NCBI GenBank assembly: GCA_016218825.1 | Contig: JACRCV010000086.1 | Location: forward strand, 1-64,000 | From: Deltaproteobacteria bacterium | GTDB lineage: Bacteria; Myxococcota; XYA12-FULL-58-9 | Length of the DNA stretch: 64,000 nucleotides | Reading direction: 5' to 3' | Part shown: piece after piece, positions 38,211-49,210 of the stretch | Numbering within the stretch: the stretch's first letter is position 1 | Layout: each line of letters starts with the position of its first letter | Made by a program: the position numbers and the translations under genes | The notes under the pieces: model-generated | What the model saw: only the letters and a program-made list of their open reading frames with translations | Told to the model about the DNA's origin: nothing | Databases searched by the model: none

Positions 38211-38912
38211 ATGGCGGCGACGGCCAAGCGGGAGCGGGTGGTGGAGCGGATCGCGGCGGGGTTGCGCCGCTCGATCCTCGAGGGACGGCTGCACCCGGGA
38301 GACGCGTTGCCGTCGGAGCGGGCGCTCGCGGAGAGCTACGCCGTCAACCGCTCGTCGGTGCGCGAGGCGATGAAGCGCTTGGAGGGCTGGGGGTTGATTC
38401 ACATCCGTCACGGCGGCGCGACGCGGGTGGCGGACTTCTTCTTGTCGGTGGGGCTGGACTTGGTGCCGCACCTGGTCGAGCTCGGGGTGCGCGTCGATCC
38501 CGGGATCTTGCGCGACCTGCACGAGATCCGGGCGATGCTCCTCGGCTGGTGCGCCGGCGAGGCGGCGACCAAGGCGGATCCGGCGTCGATCGCCAGGCTC
38601 AACGACCTCGCGCGGCGACTGAGCGACGCCAAGACGCGCCCGGCAGCGCTGCAGGACCTCGACTACGACTTCTTTCAGGAGCTGGTGGCGATCACCGGCA
38701 ATCGGTTGTTGCAGTGGTTCGCGAATCTGGTGCGCGAGATCTACAGCAAAGGCCGCGACCGCTTCGCCGCGATCTACAGCCGCGAGGTCTTCGACCCCCG
38801 CCATCACCGCCAGGCGGTCGCCGCGATCCGCGCCGGCAACGCCGCCCTCGCCACCGCCGCGATGCGCGCCCACGCCGCGACCGCGCTCACCACCCTCGAG
38901 GCGCGTCCGTGA
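38211..38912 (+). CDS. fadR: FadR-like GntR-family repressor
   Basis: The 233-residue product has a winged-helix GntR domain at about 8-75 (ILEGRLHPGDALPSERALAE, then NRSSVREAMKRLEGWGLI). The C-terminal domain is like E. coli FadR, including HGGATRVADFF, LDYDFFQELVAITGN, and YSKGRDRFAAIYS. E. coli FadR binds acyl-CoA and then releases DNA. The start is ATG 38211; no clear ribosome-binding site is present because the operator fills that space, so it may be read from a very short leader. It diverges from the aldehyde dehydrogenase and is followed, with overlap, by three oxidation genes, so it likely controls both arms. Confidence 0.85.
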   Translation: MAATAKRERVVERIAAGLRRSILEGRLHPGDALPSERALAESYAVNRSSVREAMKRLEGWGLIHIRHGGATRVADFFLSVGLDLVPHLVELGVRVDPGILRDLHEIRAMLLGWCAGEAATKADPASIARLNDLARRLSDAKTRPAALQDLDYDFFQELVAITGNRLLQWFANLVREIYSKGRDRFAAIYSREVFDPRHHRQAVAAIRAGNAALATAAMRAHAATALTTLEARP

Positions 38913-39949
38913 CCGGCCTGCTGCCGAGGCTCTTGCGCCCGGAGCCGGCGATGAACGCGCTGCGCTACGCGAACGCCCCCGGTCACGTCGAGAGCTACTT
39001 CATCCGCGCCAACGATCCCGAGCGACGCCGCGCTCTCTGGCTCAAGGTCACGATCTTCGCGCCCCGGGTCGGCGCGCCGGTGGCGCAGACCTGGCTCATC
39101 TGGTTCGACGGCGAAGACCACCGCACCCTCGCCCGCAAAGACACCCACCCGTTGGCCCTCGAGGGCTTCGCCGGTGTCGAGGAGTCGATCGCGATCAACG
39201 TCGGCACCTTCGCCTGGTCGCTCGGCGCCCGCGGCGCGGCCCACGGCCACGTCGCGACCGACACCGGTGGGGTCGACTTCGACCTCCATTGGCAGACCCC
39301 GGCGACCCCGGTCGCGGGTGGCCTGTCGCTCTACCCCCTTCGTTTGCTGCGCGAGGGGCCGCTGCCGCGCTTCAAAGTGAACACACCGTCGCCGTGCCTC
39401 GAGCTTCGCGGCACGATCCGACTTGCCGATCAGGAGATCTCGCTCGACGGCTGGACCGGCTCGCAAGGGCACAACTGGGGCTCCGAGCACTACTTCCAGT
39501 ACGGCTGGGGACAGTGCTCTTTCCCGGCCACGGCGAACGCCCCCGCCGGGTTCGTCGAAGGGGGCGTCGGGCGGGTGAAGCTCGGCCCGCTGGTGAGCCC
39601 GCCGCTCGCGGTCATGGTGGTGCGCTACGGCGAGCGCGAGCTCCGCTTCGACACCGTGCTCGACCTCTGGCGCCAGGAGGCGACGTTTGCTCCCGACCGG
39701 CTCGTCCTCCGTCTCCGCAATCGCGCCGCCACGGTTCGGCTGCGCCTCGACGCGAGCGACAGGCCGATGGTGCAGCTCGGCTACCCCAACCCCGACGGCA
39801 CGTTGACCTATTGTTTGAACAGCAAGCTCGCGCGGGTGCTGCTCGAGGTGCAGCCGCGCGGCGAGGCGCCGTTCACCCTGCGCTCGGCGCACGGTGGGGC
39901 GCTCGAGCTCCTCGGCCGCAATCTCGATCCGCGCTTCGCGGTCGTGTGA
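38909..39949 (+). CDS. Lipocalin-like (AttH/CrtC-like) protein
   Basis: The 346-residue product has no signal peptide. It begins after a short leader with MNALRYANAPGHVESYFIRAN and contains GWTGSQGHNWGSEHYFQYGW, which resembles the HNWG loop of two-lipocalin proteins such as AttH, CrtC and related hydratases. The many beta strands fit two barrels binding a hydrophobic ligand. The GTG at 38909 overlaps the repressor stop as GTGA; an ATG at 38951 with GGAG upstream is an alternative. Position between FadR and a GMC oxidase suggests a lipid or isoprenoid ligand. The family name is my best guess. Confidence 0.6.
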   Translation: MTGLLPRLLRPEPAMNALRYANAPGHVESYFIRANDPERRRALWLKVTIFAPRVGAPVAQTWLIWFDGEDHRTLARKDTHPLALEGFAGVEESIAINVGTFAWSLGARGAAHGHVATDTGGVDFDLHWQTPATPVAGGLSLYPLRLLREGPLPRFKVNTPSPCLELRGTIRLADQEISLDGWTGSQGHNWGSEHYFQYGWGQCSFPATANAPAGFVEGGVGRVKLGPLVSPPLAVMVVRYGERELRFDTVLDLWRQEATFAPDRLVLRLRNRAATVRLRLDASDRPMVQLGYPNPDGTLTYCLNSKLARVLLEVQPRGEAPFTLRSAHGGALELLGRNLDPRFAVV

Positions 39950-39964
39950 CGCCAGGAGGTGAAC

Positions 39965-40441
39965 ATGCCTCTCTCTTTCGTCGAGTCGATGTCCGGGACC
40001 GTGATCGACGCTGCCGGCGCCGAGCGCCGGATCTCGTTCACCGTCAGCGCCCGCGGCCGGGGTGGCGGCCACTTCGCGCTCTCGGGCATCGTCGCGGCTC
40101 CGCCCTGGGCGCCCGCCGCTCCCATCGACGGCACGCTGCAGGTCGCCATCGCGCCGCCATCGATCGCTTACCGCTTCGAGCTCGTCGCCGCCGATGGTCG
40201 CGCCTTGGTCTTCACCGGCGAGAAACACCTCAAGGCGCTGGCGCCGGTGGCGTCGCTCACGCGGATGCCGGTGGTGCTTCGCGACTCGGAGGGTCACGTC
40301 CTCGCCGAGGGGCAGATGCGCTTTCGGCTCGCGCAGCTGCCGGGGTTCCTGTGGTCGTGGCTCCCCGGCGCCCGCCGGCGGAGGCGCCGCCTCGACGTCG
40401 AGCGCCGGGCCCTGACGCGGGGACGCCTCGAGGGCGGCTGA
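39965..40441 (+). CDS. Lipocalin-like partner of GMC oxidases
   Basis: The 158-residue product starts at ATG 39965, with AGGAGG 5 nt upstream. It is all-beta in character: SFVESMSGTV, GGHFALSGIVAAP, GTLQVAIAPPSIAYRFEL, then ALVFTGEKHLKALAP, and a basic tail. A similar domain is fused or adjacent to cholesterol-oxidase-type GMC proteins in actinobacteria, where it may hold the lipid substrate. The GMC gene begins 1 nt after its stop, supporting partnership. Catalytic residues are not visible. The role is inferred from context. Confidence 0.6.
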   Translation: MPLSFVESMSGTVIDAAGAERRISFTVSARGRGGGHFALSGIVAAPPWAPAAPIDGTLQVAIAPPSIAYRFELVAADGRALVFTGEKHLKALAPVASLTRMPVVLRDSEGHVLAEGQMRFRLAQLPGFLWSWLPGARRRRRRLDVERRALTRGRLEGG

Positions 40442-40442
40442 G

Positions 40443-42371
40443 ATGCATCTCGACGAGCACGAGCGTCAGATCGTCCTGGCCATGGCCGACGCCGCGCTGC
40501 CGGTTGGCGAGCGGTTTCCGGGGTCGGACAGGCGCTTCCTCGAGCGCATCGAGGCCTTGTTGTCTTCGGAGTCGACCGCGGTCGGCGCCGGCTATCGCGC
40601 GTTGCTTTGGACCTTGGAGTGGTCGACGTGGGCGACCTTCGGCGCCCGGTTCTCACGGCTGCCGCTCGGCCGCCGACTGCGGGCCCTCGGGGCCGAGTCG
40701 CACAGCGAGCTCCGGCGGCTCGTGGCGCGGGGGCTGTTGTTGCCGCTGAAGCTGGCGCGCTTCGACGATCCGAACGTCGCCAACGCCCTCGGCTGTCGCT
40801 ACAGCGTGTCGCCGCCGCCGGCGTTGGAGGCGGCGCGTTGGCGATCGCAGGTCCACGCGGCCGCCGACCTTCCCGACCGCGCGGTGCTCGAGTGTGACGT
40901 CGTCGTGGTCGGCACCGGGGCGGGGGGGGCGCCGGTGGCGGCCGAGCTCGCCCGGCGTGGGCACGCGGTGTTGATCGTCGAAGAGGGCGAGTACCTCACC
41001 CGGCGGGACTTCAATGGCCGGCCGCTCGACATGATCCGCAAGGCCTACAAACACAGCGGCCGCATCGCGGCGGTCGGCAACACCGTCATTCCGATCCCGG
41101 TCGGTGTCGCCGTCGGCGGCACGACGCTGATCAACTCCGGCACGATGTTTCGCCTGCCGCCGGCGACGTTCGCCAGATGGCAAGACGAGCTGGGGCTCGT
41201 CGAGCTCAGCGCCACCACGCTGGCGCCATACTACGACCGGGTGGAGCGCTTGCTGGAGGCCGGCCCGTCCTCACCGGCGGCGCTCGGCAAGCCGGCGGTG
41301 AAGATCGCGGACGGCTGCGAGCGCCTGGGATACTCGCACCACCCGCTCAGCCGCAACGCGCCCGGGTGCGACGGTCAGGGCCTGTGCTGCTTCGGTTGCC
41401 CCACCGACGCCAAGCGCTCGACGAACGTGTCGTTCATTCCCGCGGCGCTTCAGGCCGGCGCCGAGCTCTACACCGGCTTCAAGGTGGAGCGCCTCCTCAC
41501 CCTGCGCGAGCGCGCGGTGGGTGTGAGCGGCGTGGCGCAGAAGGACGGGCGCCCGGTGTCGCTGAGCGTCCGGGCCCGGGTGGTGGTGCTGGCGGCCGGG
41601 ACGCTGTCGACCCCGCTGCTGCTGCTCGCCGACCGGCTCGCGAACACCTCGGGGCAGGTGGGGCGCAACCTGACGATCCACCCGGCCACCGCGGCGGTGG
41701 GGCTCTACCCCGACGACCTCGACAGCGGCCGCACGGTGCCGCAGGGCTACGGCATCGACGAGTTTCGCGACGAGGGTCTGATGTTCGAAGGGGCGCAGGC
41801 GCCGCTCGACCTGACCGCGGTGTCGTTGACGTCGTTCGGACCGCGCTTCGTGTCGCAGATCGAGCGCTATCGGCACACTCTGGCGTTCGGCTTCATGGTG
41901 GCCGACACCTCACGCGGCCGGGTGCGGCAAGGCCCCCAAGGCGAGCCGTGGATCACGTATTGGCTGAACGGCCGCGATCGCGCCCAGATCCAACGCGGCC
42001 ACGCCATCCTGGCGCGGGTCATGTTGGCCGGCGGCGCGCTGGAGGTCTATCCCGGGGTGCATGGCGTCCCCTCCTTCAAAGACGACGCCGAGGTCGCGGT
42101 CTTTGAACGGCGGTCCTTCAACGCCCGCGACTTCGACCTCACGGCCTATCATCCGCTCGGCACCTGCCGGATGGGTCACGACCCGTTCACCTCGGTCGTC
42201 GACTCGAATCACGAGACCCACGACGTCCACAACCTCTTCGTCTGCGACGGCTCGGTGCTCTGTGGGCCGTTGGGAGTGAACCCGCAGCTGACGATCATGG
42301 CGATGAGCCTCAGGGCGGCGGAGAAGATCGCGCACCGCCTCGAGCGCCTGCAAGCGCAGAGCGCCGCCTAG
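40443..42371 (+). CDS. GMC oxidoreductase, long-chain fatty-alcohol oxidase type
   Basis: The 642-residue product has a helical N-terminal domain (about 1-120, like the FAO/gluconate-dehydrogenase subunit domain). An FAD-binding motif follows, VVVGTGAGGAPVAAELA near 155, with VGGTTLINSGTMFRLP for flavin contact. CDGQGLCCFGCPTDAKRS is the Cys-rich loop of fatty alcohol oxidases. HPLGTCRMG near 571 and NPQLTIMAMSLRAAE near 613 complete the active site and FAD fold. Family members oxidise long-chain alcohols to aldehydes, reducing O2 or another acceptor. It completes the FadR-controlled set with the aldehyde dehydrogenase. No signal peptide. Confidence 0.88.
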   Translation: MHLDEHERQIVLAMADAALPVGERFPGSDRRFLERIEALLSSESTAVGAGYRALLWTLEWSTWATFGARFSRLPLGRRLRALGAESHSELRRLVARGLLLPLKLARFDDPNVANALGCRYSVSPPPALEAARWRSQVHAAADLPDRAVLECDVVVVGTGAGGAPVAAELARRGHAVLIVEEGEYLTRRDFNGRPLDMIRKAYKHSGRIAAVGNTVIPIPVGVAVGGTTLINSGTMFRLPPATFARWQDELGLVELSATTLAPYYDRVERLLEAGPSSPAALGKPAVKIADGCERLGYSHHPLSRNAPGCDGQGLCCFGCPTDAKRSTNVSFIPAALQAGAELYTGFKVERLLTLRERAVGVSGVAQKDGRPVSLSVRARVVVLAAGTLSTPLLLLADRLANTSGQVGRNLTIHPATAAVGLYPDDLDSGRTVPQGYGIDEFRDEGLMFEGAQAPLDLTAVSLTSFGPRFVSQIERYRHTLAFGFMVADTSRGRVRQGPQGEPWITYWLNGRDRAQIQRGHAILARVMLAGGALEVYPGVHGVPSFKDDAEVAVFERRSFNARDFDLTAYHPLGTCRMGHDPFTSVVDSNHETHDVHNLFVCDGSVLCGPLGVNPQLTIMAMSLRAAEKIAHRLERLQAQSAA

Positions 42372-42453
42372 ATCTGTTGCGCCGGTCGCGCCGCAGTCGT
42401 GGCCGCGCCCTCGAGATCGGCGCCTTCGGAGCCCTCGGCCGGGACGCGGTGGG

Positions 42454-43146
42454 TCAGGCGCCGAGGAGCCAAGCGCCGAGCTTGTCGAGGGTGTCGCTGA
42501 GGGCGTCGTTCTCACCGCGGAGCTTGCCGCCGCGCAGCAGCTGTTGCTCGACGAGGGTCGCGTCGCTGCGGCCGAGGATGCCGGCGCCGATCATCGTGCC
42601 GAAGACCTCTTGGCGGCCGGTGGGCGCGAGCGCCGCGAGCAGCTCCAGGGTATCGGAGGCGCTGAGCCGTCGCTTCTTGGTGGCGAGCTTCTTGGCGCGG
42701 CGGCGCACGGTGGCGAGAGGATCGCCGCTGTCGGGGTCGTCGTCGTCGTCGGCATCCTCCGGGTCGACGGCGTTCGGGTCGTCGATCGCCGCCGGGATCT
42801 TGTCCCAGCCGGACAACGGCGCCAGGTCGAGCCGTTGCCCGAGCATGTCGAGGTCGCGCACCAGGGCGCGGCCGGCTTCGAGGCGCAAGGTCGGCTTGCC
42901 GGTGGTCGCTGCTTGCACGAAGAACTGCCACAGCCGGGCGCACTCATTGGCGGCCATCTGCTCCGGCGGCATCAGGTGGGTGCTCGTGCGGCCCAGGGTC
43001 TGGACGATGGCGTCCAGGGCCTCGGGGCGCTCGCAGGTGGCGCGCGCCGCGATCGCGTACATCGAGACGATGTCGTGGGCGTCTCTTGGGGCCGCGGGGC
43101 GGAAGGTCCCGGGCGCAGGCGGCGGACGCTTCTTCTGCCGCGGCAT
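42454..43146 (-). CDS. Hypothetical helical protein with acidic linker, next to prkA
   Basis: The 230-residue product begins [13 protein letters not shown], then a helical half, then a Asp/Glu/Pro linker ([15 protein letters not shown]), and a second helical half ending [11 protein letters not shown]. No known motif, signal peptide or membrane segment. The ATG at 43146 lies just downstream of the prkA stop (about 23 nt), so it is likely co-transcribed with prkA. A TTG at 43173 overlapping the prkA stop is possible but its AAGGA touches the codon. A regulator or substrate of PrkA is a possible guess from position only. Confidence 0.65.
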   Translation of the reverse strand: MPRQKKRPPPAPGTFRPAAPRDAHDIVSMYAIAARATCERPEALDAIVQTLGRTSTHLMPPEQMAANECARLWQFFVQAATTGKPTLRLEAGRALVRDLDMLGQRLDLAPLSGWDKIPAAIDDPNAVDPEDADDDDDPDSGDPLATVRRRAKKLATKKRRLSASDTLELLAALAPTGRQEVFGTMIGAGILGRSDATLVEQQLLRGGKLRGENDALSDTLDKLGAWLLGA

Positions 43147-43169
43147 CGGCCACGCCCCCGTTTCCGAGC

Positions 43170-45218
<2,049 letters not shown>

Positions 45219-45344
45219 GCATCCTCCTCTCGAGGGCCGGGCGCAACGCAGCGCCGACGTTCGGCCGCTGCCGCGGTGAGATCATGCCGTACGCTAACAC
45301 CCCGTTGGGCCGCGAACAACTCGTGAGTACCGCCGCCAAACTTG

Positions 45345-45350
45345 TTATAA
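45345..45350 (+). promoter_or_regulatory. Possible -10 box of a leaderless apbE transcript
   Basis: TTATAA at 45345-45350 ends 7 nt before the GTG of apbE. If it is a -10 box, transcription would start at the start codon itself. The -35 region (near 45322) is poor, so this is tentative. Confidence 0.25.
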
Positions 45351-45357
45351 CCACGTC

Positions 45358-46395
45358 GTGCTCCGATTCGCTCGGCACCGCTGTCTCTTGCTCGCGCTGT
45401 TCGGCGCGGCGCCGGCCGCCGCCCAGGAACCGGTGGCGCCCCCGCCGCCGCAGCCGAGCGTCATCAGCGACACCAAGGACGGCCTGGGCTCGCACCTCAT
45501 GGTCGCAGTGTACTCGGCGGACGCCGATGGCGCCCGGCGTGCGATCGACGCCGCGATGGCGCGGATGCTCGCGGTCGAGGCCGAGCTCGCGGACTACGTG
45601 CCGGCGTCAGAGCTCAGCAAGGTAAACCTCGGCGCCGGCAAAGGCCCGGTGTCGGTGAGCCCGCTCGCGCTCCGGATGCTCTTGCGCGGTCGCGAGGTGC
45701 AGCGCCTGAGCCGTGGCGCTTGGGCGCTGTCCGCGGCGGCGCTCCAGGGCCTGTGGGACTTCGGCGCCGCCAAGCCCCGACCGCCGGACGCGGTGCGTCT
45801 CCGGGAGCGTCTGGCGCGGGTCGACGACGCGCAGATCGTGCTCGACGTCGAGCACTCGCAGGTCACGCTGCAGGCCGCGACTACGAGCATCGGCTTGGGC
45901 GGTATGGTGCGCGGCGCCGCCGCCGACGAGGCCCTGGCGCTCCTCGTCGGAGAGGGTTTTGCGAACGCGCTGGTGTTCGCGGGCGGTGACATCCGCGCCG
46001 TGGGCAGCAAAGGGCCGAAGCCGTGGATCGTGGGCCTGCAGGACCCGCGCGCCGTCGGCTACTACGCCACCTTGCCGCTCAAGGACGAGGCGGTCGCGAC
46101 CGTCGGCGACTATCAGCGCTTCGTGCAGATCGACGGCGAGCGGCTGTGCGACATCCTCGACCCCCGCACCGGCCTGCCGGCCAAGGGCGCCCGCAGCGTC
46201 ACCGTGGTCGCCAAAGACGCCGCCACCGCGCACGCCCTCGCCACCACCCTCTTCGTCCTCGGCCCCACCGAAGGCCTGGCGCTCGCCGACACAGAGCCCG
46301 AGGTGCAGGCGGTGATCGTCGACGCCGGCAACAACCTGGCGATGTCGGCCGGGCTCAAAGACCGGTTGCGCGTCGTCCGGCCGCCGTCCGAGTAG
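45358..46395 (+). CDS. apbE: ApbE-family FAD:protein FMN transferase
   Basis: The 345-residue product begins with a short basic start and hydrophobic signal peptide (CLLLALFGAAPAAAQ). Family features are the flavin/metal site GLGGMVRGAAADEAL, ALVFAGGDIRAVG, RLCDILDPRTGLPA and SVTVVAKDAATAHALATTLFVLG. ApbE transfers FMN from FAD to Thr in exported flavoproteins. No such target (NqrC, RnfG, FMN-binding) is nearby. The usual central DLGGIAKGYAVD reads IGLGGMVRGAAAD, replacing the family Lys with Arg. The GTG start has TTATAA about 8 nt upstream and no ribosome-binding site, so the mRNA may be leaderless. Confidence 0.88.
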   Translation: MLRFARHRCLLLALFGAAPAAAQEPVAPPPPQPSVISDTKDGLGSHLMVAVYSADADGARRAIDAAMARMLAVEAELADYVPASELSKVNLGAGKGPVSVSPLALRMLLRGREVQRLSRGAWALSAAALQGLWDFGAAKPRPPDAVRLRERLARVDDAQIVLDVEHSQVTLQAATTSIGLGGMVRGAAADEALALLVGEGFANALVFAGGDIRAVGSKGPKPWIVGLQDPRAVGYYATLPLKDEAVATVGDYQRFVQIDGERLCDILDPRTGLPAKGARSVTVVAKDAATAHALATTLFVLGPTEGLALADTEPEVQAVIVDAGNNLAMSAGLKDRLRVVRPPSE

Positions 46396-46522
46396 GTTCC
46401 AGAGCCTTTCCATCTGGACTCGACCACACGGTCGCGCCCGCCGGTGCTGCAGCGGAGGCGAAGCCGCGAGCGCGAGGAACGCAAGAAAGGGCGCGGAACG
46501 ATCAGCTCACGGCGAGAGCATT

Positions 46523-48664
46523 CTAGTACGACGCGAGCGCGTCGATGGCACGGCTGACGTCATCGGTCTGCGGCAGGATGGTGTCTTCGAGCACCGGGTG
46601 GTAGCCGACGAAGGTGTCGCGCGAGGCGACGCGGCGCACCGGGCCGTCGAGGTGGGCGAAGAGCTCGTCCGCGATCCGCGCCGCGATCTCCGCCCCCGAG
46701 CCCCAGCTGCGCGCGTCCTCGTAGGCGACGATGACCTTGCTGGTCTTGAGGACGCTCGCCGCGATCGCGTCCCAGTCGTACGGGCTCACGGTGCGCAGGT
46801 CGAGGACCTCGACGTCGACGCCCTTGGTCGCGGCAAGATTCGCGGCGTCCAGGCAGCGCTTCACCAGGGCGCCGTAGCACACGATGGTCATGTCCTTGCC
46901 GGCGCGGACGGTCTTGGCCTTGCCGAAGGGGATCATGAAGTCAGGCCCGGGGTAGGGGGCGCGGTTGTACGCCTGGCGGTAGAGGTGCTTGTGCTCGAGG
47001 AAGAGCACCGGGTCGTCGCAGCGGATCGCGGTGCGCAGCAGGCCGTTGGCGTCCAGGGCGCAGCTCGGCAGCACCACCCGCAGGCCGGGGATGTGGGCAA
47101 AGATCGATTCGCCGGTCTGCGAGTGGTAGACGCCGCCGCCTTTCAGGTAGCCGCCGTAGGTGCAGCGGATGACCACCGGGCAGGAGAAGTGGTTGTCGGA
47201 GCGCCAGCGCAACGCTGCGAGCTCGCTCCGGATCTGCATCATCGCCGGCCAGATGTAGTCGAAGAACTGGATCTCGACGACCGGCTTCAGGCCGCGGATC
47301 GCCATGCCGACCGCGCGCCCGACGATGTTGGCCTCGGCGAGCGGCGAGTTGAACACCCGCGCCGAGCCGAACTCGCGCTGCAGGCCGTGGGTCACCTTGA
47401 ACACCCCGCCCTTGCCCTGGACTTCAGAGAGGGCGGCCTCGCGGGAGACATCGGCGACGTCCTCGCCGAACACGATGACTCGGGCGTCGCGGCGCATCTC
47501 GTCTTTGAGCGCTACGTTGATCAGATCCACCATCGTCTCGGGCTCGCCGTCGGTGAGCGCCGCGGTCGCGAACTCGGCGCTCGTCGGATCGAGGTCGGGC
47601 GAGTAGACGTAGCGCTCCGCCGTCGTCGGGTCGGGGGGCGGGGCCGCGAGCGCGCGGTCGCGGGCCGCGGCGAGCTCGGCGTCGACCTCGGCCTCCAGCG
47701 CCGTCAGGGTCCTCGGTGGGATCTTGAGTTTCCCGAGCAGCAGCTCGCGATAGTTGGTGATCGGATCCTTGCCCGCGTCGGCGGCGCGCTCGACCTGGGG
47801 GCGATAGAGGCGGTGATCGTCGGAGAGCGAGTGCGAGTACGGCCGGATGACGTGGGCATGCAGCAGCACCGGGCCGCGGCGCGCCCGGGCGTAGCGGATG
47901 CCCTCGGCCCACGCGGCGACCGAGGCCTCGGGGTCACAGCCGTCGAACTCGAGGCGTAACAGGTCGGGGAAACCGGCGACCACCGGGGTGATCGAGGCGC
48001 CCGCGGTCTGCACCTCCACCGGCACCGAGATCGCGTAGCCGTTGTCCTCGATGTGGAACAACACCGGCAGCTTCAGGTTGCAGGCGGTGTTCAAGGCCTC
48101 GAAGAACTCACCCTCGCTCGTCGTGCCTTCGCCCGACGACACGTAGACCACCTCGTCGGCCTGGAAGCGCCGTCCGAGGACGCCCTCGCGCTGCAGGCGT
48201 TGCCAATGCAGACCGGCCTCGGCGCAGCCCACTGCGTTCAGGAACTGGGTGCCGGTGGGGCTCGACTGCGCCACCAGGTTGAGCTCGGGCCGGCCCCAGT
48301 GGGACGGCATTTGCCGGCCCCCGGAGCTCGGATCGGTCCGGGCGCCGAACGAGCCGAGCAGCATGTCGAGGGCGCTGTAACCGATGCCGAGGCAGAAGGC
48401 CTTGTCGCGGTAGTAGGGGAAGAACCAGTCGTAGCCGGGCTTCAAGAGCAGCGCCGCCGCGGCCTGGGTGGCCTCGTGGCCGGCGCCGGAGATCTGGAAG
48501 AAGATCTGATTCTGGCGCTTCAGCTGAATCTCGAGGTCGTCCAAGCGCCGGCTGGTGAGCATCAAACGATAGAGGCGCAGCCGCTCGGCCTGGTTGAGAA
48601 CCGGGCCGGACTTGCCGAGCGCTCCTTGCGACTCGGCCCGGAGGGCGACAGCCTTCTCGACCAT
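46523..48664 (-). CDS. Fused alpha/beta 2-oxoacid dehydrogenase E1 component
   Basis: The product is 713 residues. Residues about 30-340 are the TPP-binding alpha half ([31 protein letters not shown] near 165-180, [11 protein letters not shown]). From about 370 the beta half begins ([65 protein letters not shown]). Such single-chain E1 enzymes typically decarboxylate branched-chain 2-oxoacids or pyruvate and pass acyl groups to E2 lipoyl domains. No E2, E3 or lipoate gene is in the window, so its partners are elsewhere. I start at ATG 48664; the frame remains open upstream but translates as non-coding-like sequence. Confidence 0.9.
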   Translation of the reverse strand: MVEKAVALRAESQGALGKSGPVLNQAERLRLYRLMLTSRRLDDLEIQLKRQNQIFFQISGAGHEATQAAAALLLKPGYDWFFPYYRDKAFCLGIGYSALDMLLGSFGARTDPSSGGRQMPSHWGRPELNLVAQSSPTGTQFLNAVGCAEAGLHWQRLQREGVLGRRFQADEVVYVSSGEGTTSEGEFFEALNTACNLKLPVLFHIEDNGYAISVPVEVQTAGASITPVVAGFPDLLRLEFDGCDPEASVAAWAEGIRYARARRGPVLLHAHVIRPYSHSLSDDHRLYRPQVERAADAGKDPITNYRELLLGKLKIPPRTLTALEAEVDAELAAARDRALAAPPPDPTTAERYVYSPDLDPTSAEFATAALTDGEPETMVDLINVALKDEMRRDARVIVFGEDVADVSREAALSEVQGKGGVFKVTHGLQREFGSARVFNSPLAEANIVGRAVGMAIRGLKPVVEIQFFDYIWPAMMQIRSELAALRWRSDNHFSCPVVIRCTYGGYLKGGGVYHSQTGESIFAHIPGLRVVLPSCALDANGLLRTAIRCDDPVLFLEHKHLYRQAYNRAPYPGPDFMIPFGKAKTVRAGKDMTIVCYGALVKRCLDAANLAATKGVDVEVLDLRTVSPYDWDAIAASVLKTSKVIVAYEDARSWGSGAEIAARIADELFAHLDGPVRRVASRDTFVGYHPVLEDTILPQTDDVSRAIDALASY

Positions 48665-48814
48665 GAAACCCCAAAGTAGGCACGGACCGACGGCAAAGAA
48701 AGGGGGCCGCGCCCCATTTGTGGCGTCGCGCGGTCGACCGCCGACCGCCGCGGCTCGGCCGATTCGCGCCGCTCGAGTTGACTCGGCGCGCGCTTCGAGC
48801 GCACTAAGGGCGCG

Positions 48815-49210
48815 ATGGGGGCGCAGATCGCGAACGCGTCGATGGCGGCACAGCTGCCGGAGTACATCGACAACGTCCGGGCGTTGCTGCGCCGCGCCCC
48901 GGGCACCTGGCGTCTGGTCGTCGAACGCCAGATCCTCGCGACCCTGCTGCCGGCGCTCTCCGGCCACCGGGCGCGGTTGGAGCCCGACCTCTGGGCGCTG
49001 CTCTGTCTCTGTCTCGACGGCCACGAGGCCGAGCCCCCGGCGCTCAGCGACGCGCTCTGGGAGCGAGCCTTCACCGCGGCGCAAGGCGGCCGCAACTCGA
49101 GCGACACGCTGCCGGCGGCTTACCCGCGGGCGGCGCGCGCGGTCGCCGACGCCATTCTCTGTCTGCGCGAAACCGGGGTGTTTCCTCGGCCGCTGGTGCA
49201 AGGCGCATGA
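48815..49210 (+). CDS. Hypothetical 131-residue protein, coupled to the amidohydrolase
   Basis: The helical product has no signal peptide, no membrane segment and no motif I know ([20 protein letters not shown] at the start, [14 protein letters not shown] near the end). Its stop overlaps the amidohydrolase ATG (ATGA at 49207-49210), which implies translational coupling. A start at ATG 48842 would also be possible; I keep the longer form because AAGGGCG lies just upstream. It diverges from the E1 gene across 150 nt. Confidence 0.6.
   Translation: MGAQIANASMAAQLPEYIDNVRALLRRAPGTWRLVVERQILATLLPALSGHRARLEPDLWALLCLCLDGHEAEPPALSDALWERAFTAAQGGRNSSDTLPAAYPRAARAVADAILCLRETGVFPRPLVQGA

Noticed and set aside
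46396-46522. Repeat element between apbE and the E1 gene
   Set aside because: The GC-rich sequence looks repeat-like, but no second copy is in the window and no convincing stem is seen.
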